Source of the DNA: Forficula auricularia
Taxonomy: Eukaryota; Arthropoda; Insecta; Dermaptera; Forficulidae
Direction of reading: 5' to 3'
Length of the DNA stretch: 64,000 bases
NCBI GenBank assembly: GCA_024734495.1
Contig: JALMQS010000225.1
Coordinates: 15,584,591-15,648,590, forward strand
The notes under the pieces are model-generated. The model saw nothing but the letters and a program-made list of their open reading frames with translations, was not told where the DNA came from and searched no databases. Shown in pieces: positions 54,005 through 64,000 of the stretch. The stretch's first letter is position 1. Every line of letters begins with the position of its first letter. The position numbers were made by a program, and so were the translations under genes.

Positions 54005-56980
54005 AGAAAAGATTCTGAAGTTTATATATGATAAAAATTTTGAAGTTACACTTATTTCGTTTAAATATTATAGACTATGAAAACCTCAATAATATTAAAG
54101 AATTATCTTAGAAATCTCTAAATTCAAGATTCCTAAGATATTAATCAAAAGAAAAGTAGAAAGTGTGATAAAAATAAAGAGGGCTAGAGATTTGAGATAA
54201 ATAAAAAAAAATACCCAAAATAACCTCCAATTTGCATTTTAATAGCCCTGTCAATGAAAATGACTAAATCCTTTATGCGAAAACTTTTAATATTAGAGAA
54301 AGTTGAATTTTATTTTAAAAGAAAACCCATCAGAAACGTCCGATTTTTGTTAAAACGAAATTCAAGCCATTATCATTGAATGAATTTTCTACGATAAACA
54401 TAGATTCAATTTCTTTGCAAATTAATTAAACTGTCATATCAATATCATCAGATTAATATAATTTTCTTAGAAAGTACTGAATTCCAGTAATATATTTTCG
54501 ATTAACTCTTGTTTAAATGGGGTTGTTCTAGCAATAGGGGTTGGCTGGGTCGAAATGGAATTTTAAAAATTAAAATATCCAGACATGTAAGGGGAATAAT
54601 GATCCTAACCACTGCACACGGGCCATCAAAGTGGTTGGCATTGAGCTATAAATAAATACCAAGCATTCATAGATGATAGACGCTCTGGGCTAATCCGACA
54701 GCTTGCGATTTCTTTTTCTTTTTCTTAAGAGCAAACAGAAATTTTATTATACAATTCTTAGAATGCATATGGTAAACGATTTTCTGTCTAAAGCATTTTT
54801 GTGGTGAATGAGTGAATGATTCGAAAAAGGGGACGTATTTTTTTATATACCTATTTACTATTTGTAACTGGTATAAATAATGGAGAAATGGAGGTATACA
54901 TGGTAAATATATAATCGTGATTTTCATTTACTGAAAAAGTGAGGCCAATGGGCTCGAAAAAATATTATTGTTCAAGTAACATAAAGCTCTAGAAGTTTAA
55001 TTGGTTAATAATTCTATTTTTGAACATTTCATTAAATTAAAAGAAACACTGGGATCTTTTTCAAAGACTCGGTATGGTTATAGAAAATTTTAGTGATTTG
55101 AAAATTTTTTGTCATAGTTATTTAAGCGAATAGAGCTGTAGTTTATTGATACAAAACGATTTAAAAATTTTAACTACAATCTTTCGATAGCTTCTCATAT
55201 AACAATTAAAATTTATCTTATAATGTATTTTGGAATAATTTCTTCATTTTGGAAACACAAACATTAGCCAACGAACTTTTTATGAATCTATCTTCAGAAT
55301 TCAGACACACGAAGACATTGAGAGATATAGATAAGCTAGACAGAAAAAATCATGGTAGAAAATAATTCTTCTCACTTTTCATACATTTTTAAAAATTATT
55401 CTAAAACTAAAATAAAACTATTTTTAAAAATTCGTTTGTACATATTCAATATATCTGAGCCCTGATTCCTTGGTCTGACAAGTGAGTTTTATGAATTGAA
55501 ATCGCAAAATACATAGAAATTAATTCCTAATTTTTGAGTGTTCTTTTGCCCACAACTTAACTTTAAATTCTCAGAGAATCTTCAAGGGGAAAAACAACAT
55601 AGTCATATTTCTAATTTGGCATAAAACGAATGTAGAGTAGTCTTCAGCTATACGCTTCCTTCTTATCAGAATTTTAGAAACTATGTTTTTATTATGAAAT
55701 CAGTATTTTTGCACCTTTCATTTATTGGAACTGAATCTAGTATAGAACAACATATATCAACATTAGTTTAAAATCGAAAAAAACTACGTCGCTTTTTCCC
55801 CTGAAATTTCAAATGGTAATTTATTTATTTATGTACCGGGTGATTCAATAAGATGAGGTACCGTATCTCAGGAACTAATAATCGTAGAAGTTTGGGAAAA
55901 AAATCCTTCAGAGGAAATCGGCCAAGACAAATTGCTGGAAATATTTTTTAAGTTCATACGTCCACCGCTAGGTGGCTAAATAGCTTCAATCGTATAAAAA
56001 AATTCAATTTTCTCGAAAATTTTCCAATATAAGTTTAGAAATGAATACTCTCACGTTAATGCCACCATAATAGTCCATCTTTTTGATAAATGACTTTTTA
56101 TTGTAGGGCGTAAAATAAAGGCGGGAGGGGATGCTAAACTTTTATGGACTGTAGTGTCTATAACTTAAGTTAGACTTAACGGAATTTTGTTAACAAGGTC
56201 TGGTTCAAGAAAGGAAGGTTTGGTGAATAAATTAAAAAACCATCCATGCCATTCTAGTTCTTTGCCGCACTCGCTAAGGGGCGTGTTTTATAAAGTTAAC
56301 AGTTTTATTAATTTTGCTCCGAAATCTTAAATGGAACCGTAAAATTATTTTATTAGATTCAGAAAGTAGATCAAATTTGCAACAAAATATGTTCAAACCG
56401 CATGTCGATATCTTCATTCGTTTAACAGTTATTGCTTAAAGAATATTTTATTAACGAATTTATTAAAGAAACAAAATAGGTAATTGAGTTTTCAATTTTT
56501 TTTAAGTTTCGTAGTCAAGCATGACCTGGACAAATAAAAAAACAGTTTAAAACTTTGTTCTTATTTTCATTTAATCACAACAATAATGATAATAACGCTT
56601 TTTCCTAATGCTTTTCTGTGTCGTCTGTGAGTAGGTATTAAATTTCAAAAATGTCTAATTTCTTAGAAGGCCGTGAAAGACTTGGTTGACAGTTTCTATG
56701 GAAACGGCGATTTTTCACAAATAGATGTTAATGTTCTAATTGTTATTTTATTGTTTGTTATGTTATATCATTATTGTATTGGACGAACATTAATAAGTAC
56801 TTTATTCAAGTAGGTACTTTTTTAGTTTTTTCTAAATGAATTAACCAATTTTGACCAAATTTAAAATTCTATTTAAGTACCTTGAGGACCCAAAAAAGTT
56901 ATATAGAGTTTTTAGGAAAATTATATTTTAAAGTACTTTAGTCTATAGTAAGTCTGTGTAGTCTATAGTAAGAGGGGTGG
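54005..56980. other. AT-rich stretch, no gene recognised
   Basis: A possible lone Tc1/mariner-like end (TACCGGGTGATTCAATAAGA) is at 55,844. Nothing else is supported. Confidence 0.4.
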
Positions 56981-56984
56981 GGGG

Positions 56985-57180
56985 GGGGGGCATTTGGTCG
57001 AGTAGGTAACGTACATCGTACATACTTTCTAATAAAGCTAGCTCGGGTTCAAGCCCGACTCGCTGCAAACCGACTTTAATCTGATCCTTACATAATTGAG
57101 AGAAAAAATAATAATGTATAGTATTGTAAAATGGCTAGATAATGGTTAATGCCAAGAAAGCCAAACAAAATAAAAATAAA
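56985..57180 (+). mobile_element. tRNA-derived SINE
   Basis: A box GGTCGAGTAGGTAACGTAC (56,996) and B box GGGTTCAAGCCCG (57,045), then a body with CCGACTTTAATCTGATCC and an A-rich end (AAATAAAAATAAA). It starts in a G15-type tract. Confidence 0.7.
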
Positions 57181-57779
57181 GGAATAAGCATATTAATATT
57201 TCAAAGGACTATGGATAAAGTCTACCAACGACCCATTGCAGTTTTTTATGTTTTCATTTTTTGAATAGTATGTATGTTTTTGTTATTTTAAATATTAGAT
57301 AAATACTATTATTATCATCCTTGTATAAATATATTTTAAAATCCAATTTGAAAACTCTGGAGTATTCATTTTAATTAAAAAAAAAATGAAAAATTATAAA
57401 AAATTATAGAAATATACTCAATATATCTGTTTTTGTCAAATATATTTATATTTTATGGTAAAATATTCCAATGACGAAAATGAATTCCATTAAAATACAC
57501 ATAAAAAACTTCCGTTTATGTTTGTGATGTAAAATGAAACTACAGGGAATAAATTTTCGATCTGAAATAATATTTCAGACTGGAACACCGATAATGAAAT
57601 ACAAAAATTAACAAAATAAGGAATTTCGTTCCAAAAAAACTCCAGTATTTTTCACGATTTTTCTACTTCTAATTATGAATAAAATCTCTCTTAGAACAGT
57701 TACAAAAAACATGTACAAAGATTAAGACTTGTCACTTAATAATATTATTTTGATTAGTTATGTCCATCGATTAAATCAT

Positions 57780-58109
57780 TAAAGTTGTTATCGGGAAATG
57801 AGGACTATATTTTTTATGCAGATAATTTATATTTTATTGCCAATATTCATCAACTTTGTTGACTTCTTGAGAGCTCAAATAGTCATCCTCCCTGCATATT
57901 TGTCATTTTTATAATTATTCTTTCTTAGTAAACAATGGTTTGATGTTAATGAATTGTCTTGTTATGTTTACTAAGAAAGGATAATTATAAAAATGACAAA
58001 TATGCAGGAAGATAACTATTTGAGCCCTATGAAGTCAACAAAGTTGGCAATAAAATGTAAATTATCTGCATAAAAAACATAGTCTTTATTTCCCGATAAC
58101 AACTTTAAT
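57780..58109. repeat. Long palindrome, ~150-bp arms, ~30-bp loop
   Basis: Left arm 57,780-57,933 and right arm 57,965-58,109 are inverted near-copies (AAAGTTGTTATCGGGAAAT and complement at the ends, CTTAGTAAAC / GTTTACTAAG at the centre). Confidence 0.92.
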
Positions 58110-58599
58110 ATATTATATTAAGCAGCTGAAAAGCCCGCTTTGACCATACCAGAGCTTTCCCTCATTTTATTAGTTATTGGCGAAAGCCCAAAGCTTTTGG
58201 AATTTAGAGTACGGTTCCTTCTTGAGAGGCTTAAGATCAACGTGCCAATAACATCTTCAATGTGAATGAAGAGCAGACTTTGCTCACTTGGAAGTAACCC
58301 ACAGATTTCAGCGCATAGAAAGTTGCTGATCTTATTACTCTCTTTTAGCGAGCAGAGAACCCCTATTCTCTCTATATCAATGCAGAGTTGATTTTGTCAC
58401 CTAAAAGGGCCCACTTTTTGACTCCCTTACCTTCCTTTTAAAGTGAATTAAATTATATATAAAAAAATACACCTCTTTAAAATAATATCTTTACAGGATA
58501 CTTCCCACACCAAGATAAAAATATTCTTTATATTCGACCCCTCACAAAATTTGAGCCCCCCCCCCCCCCCCGAAAAAATAATCAATCGTTTTAAATATA

Positions 58600-58700
58600 T
58601 TAGAAGTAATTTCCTCTAAGAGAGAGATGGACTGGTAGATATTTCAATTGATAAGTGATGGAAAGGCAGCATTCGAGAGAATTTTTTCAATATCCTTATT
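58600..58700 (-). mobile_element. Penelope-like terminal repeat fragment (copy C)
   Basis: On the minus strand CAATTGAAATATCTACCAGT, then CCATCTCTCTCTTAGAGG, aligns with copies A and B. Confidence 0.45.
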
Positions 58701-58786
58701 CCATTACTTATAATTTGATATTTGTTTTAAGATTTTTGATGCTTTGCAGCTACAATGCTTGGATAGGCGGACAGACATATATAGAC

Positions 58787-59141
58787 CAGTGGCGGTTGGT
58801 GACTATTCAAACAGGAAATGGTGTCCTTTTTTGGATTTTATTTTAATTTTCGCTTTTTTTTTGCAAATTTTATCGAAAACCGCATTATCGAAAAATCATT
58901 CATTTTAATTGCCCCTTGAAACTATGCAACAATTTTATTTCATTTCGAGAACCAATACTATATACTTTTCAAAAGAAAAAAATATTGTTTATAGAAATAT
59001 TTGAAATAACGGATAATTTGAAAATTTAAAGGTCCTCCTGAAATTTTGAAGTATACCTTATATTTTTATGAAAATACTCAAAAAAGTTTGAAATTTTACG
59101 GATGCTCCGCATCCACAGCATCCGTCGACCGCACGCCACTG
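58787..59141. mobile_element. MITE with CAGTGGCG ends, 355 bp
   Basis: The ends are CAGTGGCGGTTGGTGAC and, inverted, CAGTGGCGTGCGGTCGAC. The flanks ATATAGAC and TTAGAGAC may be a decayed 8-bp duplication (hAT-like). A truncated copy is at 17.55-17.80 kb. The frame over its right end is non-coding. Confidence 0.65.
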
Positions 59142-60094
59142 TTAGAGACATTGTATCGTCACAATAAATATTCCAATTTTAATTTTGAATGGAACCCTAA
59201 AAAGGAGGCGTTTTTTATTTGTAACTATAATATATTCTTTGAGAAGATTTGCAATATAAATGTATTACCTAAATTAAGTGTATCTAAATACTTAAGAAGA
59301 TTTAATACTTTAGCTCAACCAGGTGGGGTAAAAAACTGGGCATAATTTAAGGGCATCCCAAATGATCTCAACTCGGTTGTTGAATATTCAGGTAAGCTAC
59401 GAAAGCCCGGCTCATCAATGGAGTGGTTTTGAAACAAAATACACTTCATTAGAGGCATCGCGCTTAAGGTATCTCGGAAGGACTTATTCTCAGTAATCTC
59501 TAAGCAGGTTATCCTTGATAAGAAATGAGAATTACTAATCCCGTTGGATAATTTGATTCCTTTTATCTCCGAATATCATTCCAGAGGTCATTTCGCATCC
59601 ACGGAACGGAATGAAAGGATGATTTTAAAACGAAACCAGTAATCATAACTTGTTCACGCATGATGGAACAAATAGCGAGAGTGGGAGTGCAAATTAAAAG
59701 GTTTAAAAAGCTTTTATTTACAGAATTCCTACTAAAATAGCTCTTCAATACATTTATTTATAAATTCTCTTTCTGTCGTTTTCTTTCTTTTTTCCCAGTG
59801 GCTTTTATTTTTGCATTTGAGTTTCCTCTTTGCAGAGGGAGAATGGTATTATGAAAAAGCATCTCGGAAATCGAAATTTCAATTGAAGAAATGATGAACC
59901 CACAACCAAATGATAAATAATAAAAATGAAAAACAAATCCAATCATATTTTAGCATGATAAAGCAAACAGCTTACTTAAAGATTATTAAATGTATTTTCA
60001 ATCAGCCATCACTAATGCCCGGTATTAGGTAGGAATTAATGCATTTATAAAATATTAAAGTATTCAATAATTTTGCTGGGATGGGATAGGAGAT

Positions 60095-60345
60095 GAGAGG
60101 AGGAGGAGGGAGATTAGCAAACCAATCGATTTGATTGGGGAATAATGGAATTGAAATAATTATCGGAAAAGAGGTTTTTTTATCTAATTAGATTTTTCCT
60201 CTTATTAAAAACAAGGACTAAAGATAAATAAGGACACTCGATGGTGGAGAAGTTATCTCCGAAATCGAAGCAAAATACAATGTATACATTAATTAATGTA
60301 AAATAATTGGTTTAATAAAATTTATAAAAAAAAAAAAAAAAAAAA
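60095..60345 (+). repeat. Hairpin-rich A-tailed repeat, copy 2
   Basis: The same element as 970-1210, preceded by a purine-rich head (GAGAGGAGGAGGAGGGAGAT) and ending AATAAAATTTATAA then A20. A one-base change in the CCAATC hairpin (GATTT for GACTT) falls in the loop. Confidence 0.75.
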
Positions 60346-60364
60346 TTAATTGATTGAGAGGAGA

Positions 60365-60620
60365 AAAGGGGTGAGATGGGAGGAGATGAATTACCAATCG
60401 ACTTGATTGGGGAATAATGGAATTGAAATAATTATCGGAAAAGAGGTTTTTTTATCTAATTAGATTTTTCCTCTTACTAAAAACAAGGACTAAAGATGAT
60501 CAAGGACACTCGATGGTGGAGAAGTTATCTCCGGAATCGAAGCAAAAGATACAATGTATACATTAATTAATGTAAAATAATTGGTTTAATAAATTTTATA
60601 AAAAAAAAATAAATAAATAA
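60365..60620 (+). repeat. Hairpin-rich A-tailed repeat, copy 3
   Basis: Head to tail with copy 2 at ~270-bp spacing, with its own purine-rich head (GTGAGATGGGAGGAGATG) and A-rich tail. Confidence 0.75.
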
Positions 60621-61910
60621 TAATTTTGCTTTTTTATAAAGCTTCGTTCGTGGTATACGATCTGAATATATTCAGAATTTTGTCAACGGTAATATTAAAA
60701 TCCCCTAAAAACATTTAAAAAACAACGTGAACTTTTTCAAATTTTAGTTCAATTTTATTTTTACCGTTGAGAACACTTAACAAATAAATTGTGAACATTT
60801 TCGTACCCCGAGCGAGGTATGGATAAGTATTGTTATCATCAGAAAAAAATCCAATTTTTGAATATCATTACGTTTTGAAATCTCCTAAGTCAATTCTGAG
60901 ATTATTTAGCTAGCTTCTGCCATATGCTTTAGAGGAGTATAGCCGTGGGTTTCTAAATAAAATAAATATATCTCCAGTAACACACTTATGGTCATCACAA
61001 TTAATTCTAAACGAATGCCTGTACACGACTGGGGTCGAGGCAGCTGTAAATATACCCAGAATTTTGAGGAGATTCACCTATTTCTGAGCATGTTATACAA
61101 GTTTGCTTAAAATTGATGTTACTTTGAGAACATCTGTCTTCATTTGGAGCCCAGGAAAAGTTTTTTTTTTTAATAAAGAACATGCCTGTGGGTCTGAATT
61201 TTGTGTTTGTTCCCTTTAGCATTAGCAATAAGAATTGAAAAAACATAATTTTATCTGTAGCTATATGGTATAGTGAGATTAAGGGCTGATTGAATTTGTT
61301 TGAATTAGGTTCATGGAAATTTTCTCAAAAAATCAATCTCTCTCAACACCATAGGCGTAGTTAAGGGAAGAGGCAAGGGGGGCAGTGACCCCTACGAAAC
61401 TCCATTATTACGAGGCATCACTTATTTCTCATTAAATTATTTCCTTATTTCCAAAATTTGTCAATTCTACTAAAAAGTTTGTTGATCTCTAATCTGATTA
61501 CTGAAATTGAAATCTTATGGTGCCCCCCCCCCCCACGCCCTAGAAAACTCCATAACTACGCCAATCCTCAACACTATTGCGTTGGTTATATTTATGTCTT
61601 CTATTGTTAATCATTTTTAATCAATTTCTAAAATAGTGCTCGAATAAACAATATATTCTTGAGAATAAAAATTTCAAAAACAAGAAATAATATAATATAC
61701 GCTTAATTTTGTTATAGCAAGTTGATTGACCTTTACCTATATTGGCAATGCCTTATACTTTCGAGAAGTAAAGCAATAGTGTTTTAGAGCAGTATCACCA
61801 TTCAGGCACCCCATTCGATTACAAAAAAGAAAAACGCAACACATCTGGAGGGTTGTATAAATAAGCCCAAAAATCTCAGTGTATCTAGATGGTTATCTCG
61901 AAAGAATTTT

Positions 61911-62124
61911 TTTTTTTTATTTAATGTCACCGGGAACAAACCCCATTTAGACAGCACATAAGTGGAGTGTTAGTAGGGTTAGTGAGGGAGCCGAGTTTTC
62001 AGCCGGTAGAAATTTTTTATTTGCCAGCTAGGGTCGAACCCCGGACCTCCACTTCGACATCGTCATAATCGATCGATGCCGAAGCGAAGCCAGTGCGTTA
62101 GCTGACTGAGCTACCCGACTCCCC
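61911..62124 (-). mobile_element. tRNA-derived SINE with 10-bp target duplication
   Basis: On the minus strand: GGGGAGTCGGGTAGCTCAG, A box TAGCTCAGTCAGCTAAC, B box GGTTCGACCC, a ~110-bp body (CTCCCTCACTAACCC, TTTGTTCCCGGTGACATT) and an A-rich tail. AAAGAATTTT flanks it at 61,901-61,910 and 62,125-62,134, as expected for target-primed retroposition. The well-kept boxes and duplication suggest a young copy. Confidence 0.85.
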
Positions 62125-62139
62125 AAAGAATTTTCCAGT

Positions 62140-64000
62140 TTATGAATACATGAATTTTAAGTTTTAGACAACAAAGAAGATTCAAATTCTTGATACATAC
62201 TGATGACTGATTTTAAACACAATCTTCCAGTGTTATCTTAAGTCTTACTAAGTTTAAATTTTAAATTTCATTTCTTTGAGATTTACCTATCGTTTTTGAG
62301 TTATCGCGACCAGGAGACAGTCGGACCAATGACTTTTGAGCAACTTGTTGAGCCATGGCCAGCATTTTTATAGATTGAATTCTAACTATAAAAACCATCG
62401 TATTAAATACTATTAGAATTCAAAAAATGAAATTCGAATTTCGAGTTCAAAAAATCAATTTCTAATACTTCGCTTTTCCTATATAAGTAGATTAAAAATA
62501 CTAAGTCGCAGATGAATTTTCTATTAAGCCTAGGTCATAATAGTAGATTTAAGCAGTAAATAGTATAAAAAATGTATAATTCCAGCAGAAGACACACTCT
62601 TTTATTGTCTCCTTTAAGCCTGGCTCTATAAGTAATATTTTAGTCTTTAGAAATGGATGGTGGAATCAAGTCGTTATGAAAGCTCCGGAAAAACACCAAA
62701 AATGAGAGCTTAATTATTCGTAGAAATCAAATGATTAATGCAAAGAAAACGATGGTAAAATTTTTTCAATTTTAGGCCAAAGCTTGTGAATTGAAAATGA
62801 AGAGGAAGATAATTTTAATGAAACTGATCAAATAGAAACCCGATATTAGAAACCCTAGTACACCCACGAGTAATATTTCCTGAAATATCATCCATCATAA
62901 AATTAAATGACATATTAAAAAAAAAAATTTCAAATTTACTTTTCTCTTAAGCAGATGGAATTTTCTTAAAAGATTGAAACAATATACTAACATTATAAAA
63001 TATTATTAAAATGGCTAATAATGTAAGGAGCTTATTTCATTTTATACTCTCGTTTAAGGAATCAATTACTTCTTTTTAAAATATATTTTTGCTTAGGAAG
63101 GTCGCTTATATGTCCTCGTGAAATATCACCTTACATTTACACGGACTATTAAAGCGCAAACATATTATTTTGGAAACGAAAAATGTTTATTAAATTAATT
63201 AAAATTAGAGGAAAACTAGCAACTTTTCCAAGACAGGAAATATTTTATTTAATGTATTTCATATTGGATGAAAATTTTTGAAGACGCACAATTTTTAACG
63301 CAAATCACCCGAAAAATAAAGTTTATTTCGGCGTTTTTTGTAATTTTTGTTATCAGTCAGAGTTTGTTGAAATAATTATTTCACTAAAAGATAACTTTGC
63401 CTAAAGATAAGCAATAACTTGATTTAGAATCTAAAAAATATTTAAATTAATTCATAGAGCAAAGTAAATCGTTGTAAGGCGAGTCTGCAAATGGTTTGAG
63501 TTAGTAAGATGCAGCAGATGCAACTTGGTACAATGACTAAGTTTATAAAAGACAAACTTTTCTACCAAGTTTTAGCATATTTGTTTCTCATTTAGTGAAT
63601 CAATTTTTTCTGAATTTTCTCATTTTACGATAAGAAGCAGTGAATCAAGAACGGCCAAGATTTGATCAGTACCTACTTTGTAACATTGAGGCACGAGAAC
63701 GAATTTTTTACGAGGTTTCTTTCTTAAGTTATCGTGAGTATCTGAATCTAGACACACAAATAGATAAACAAAAAGCTTTCAATTTTGTCAAATAGAATAT
63801 GAATCCATCCCTTTGAATATTACTTAAGGTAAATTTAACAGGTAAAACTATATATAAGTAAAGTTAAATAAAATAAGCGTATAATCCAAACGGTTTATGA
63901 GAGAGAATTCTTAAACTTGCACTATAGCTAGCTATTTTGTGTATGATTATTTGAATTAAAAAATTATTTTTAAAAGATTTTGTTTGCCATGAGTAGTAGA
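62140..64000. other. AT-rich stretch, no gene recognised
   Basis: Only the fragment CCAGCAGAAGACACACTC (62,582) of the 37.1-kb palindrome arm is identifiable. Confidence 0.4.

Noticed and set aside
55844..55900. Tc1/mariner element end (TACCGGGTGATTC)
   Set aside because: No matching inverted end or transposase found nearby.
56975..57070. Functional tRNA gene
   Set aside because: A and B boxes are present, but there is no closing acceptor stem and the sequence continues into a SINE body with an A-rich tail. The same reasoning applies to the tRNA-like heads at 9.6, 37.4, 38.85 and 62.1 kb.
59046..59345. 99-codon frame as a gene
   Set aside because: It overlaps the right end of the CAGTGGCG MITE and has no splice or domain support; the part beyond the MITE is unremarkable.

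Overview
The window is 64 kb of AT-rich nuclear DNA (roughly 70% A+T by eye) from an animal, most likely an arthropod and plausibly an insect. The evidence is a three-exon gene model with short GT-AG introns, together with mariner, hAT, Helitron, RTE-type, jockey-type and Penelope-like remnants, several tRNA-derived SINE families and a 5S-rRNA-like sequence. I cannot name the species. No bacterial-style operon, long intact gene or CRISPR array is present. Most of the short open frames are chance frames or pieces of transposons.

Layout. 1-650: a GC-box promoter region and a probable small split gene of 59 codons with a leucine-zipper-like middle. 960-1215: first copy of a hairpin-rich, A-tailed repeat; two further copies lie at 60.1-60.6 kb. 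1.7-7 kb: perfect hairpins, a broken mariner transposase, and two hAT-type MITEs with 8-bp target duplications. 7.6-8.2 kb: a Helitron-like 3' end with C-rich repeats. 9.3-9.9 kb: a jockey-type 3' end and a tRNA-SINE that carries the same kind of 3' tail. 12.2 kb: a foldback MITE with TA duplications. 13.2-14.3 kb: a short hAT element with matching 8-bp duplications that still carries an open 179-codon C-terminal transposase frame. 15.6-16.5 kb: a palindromic cluster of tRNA-like repeats. 17.5-18.9 kb: Penelope-like and jockey-like remnants. 21.0 kb: a 5S-rRNA-like sequence. 22-29 kb: a nested stack (old repeat, then MITE and hAT, then Helitron), with an unoccupied paralogous site at 22.49 kb. 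31.0-31.6 kb: an 87-bp satellite. 33.6-34.3 kb, 36.5-39.2 kb, 47.1-48.3 kb, 52.9-54.0 kb and 57.8-58.1 kb: long inverted repeats. 44.1-45.2 kb: an RTE-type reverse transcriptase remnant. 47.9-49.9 kb: two near copies of a ~1.1-kb block around a 241-N gap. Long stretches between these show nothing I can name.

How it fits together: this is a graveyard and partly a nursery of mobile DNA rather than a gene cluster. Three themes deserve follow-up. (1) Many long inverted repeats, several of which carry a recurring CTGANGA-N-hairpin-GAAA motif resembling the core of hammerhead ribozymes known from Penelope-like elements. (2) SINEs whose 3' tails match LINE 3' ends, one of them within this window. 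(3) A small leucine-zipper gene and a family of structured, polyadenylation-signal-bearing repeats, neither of which I recognise.
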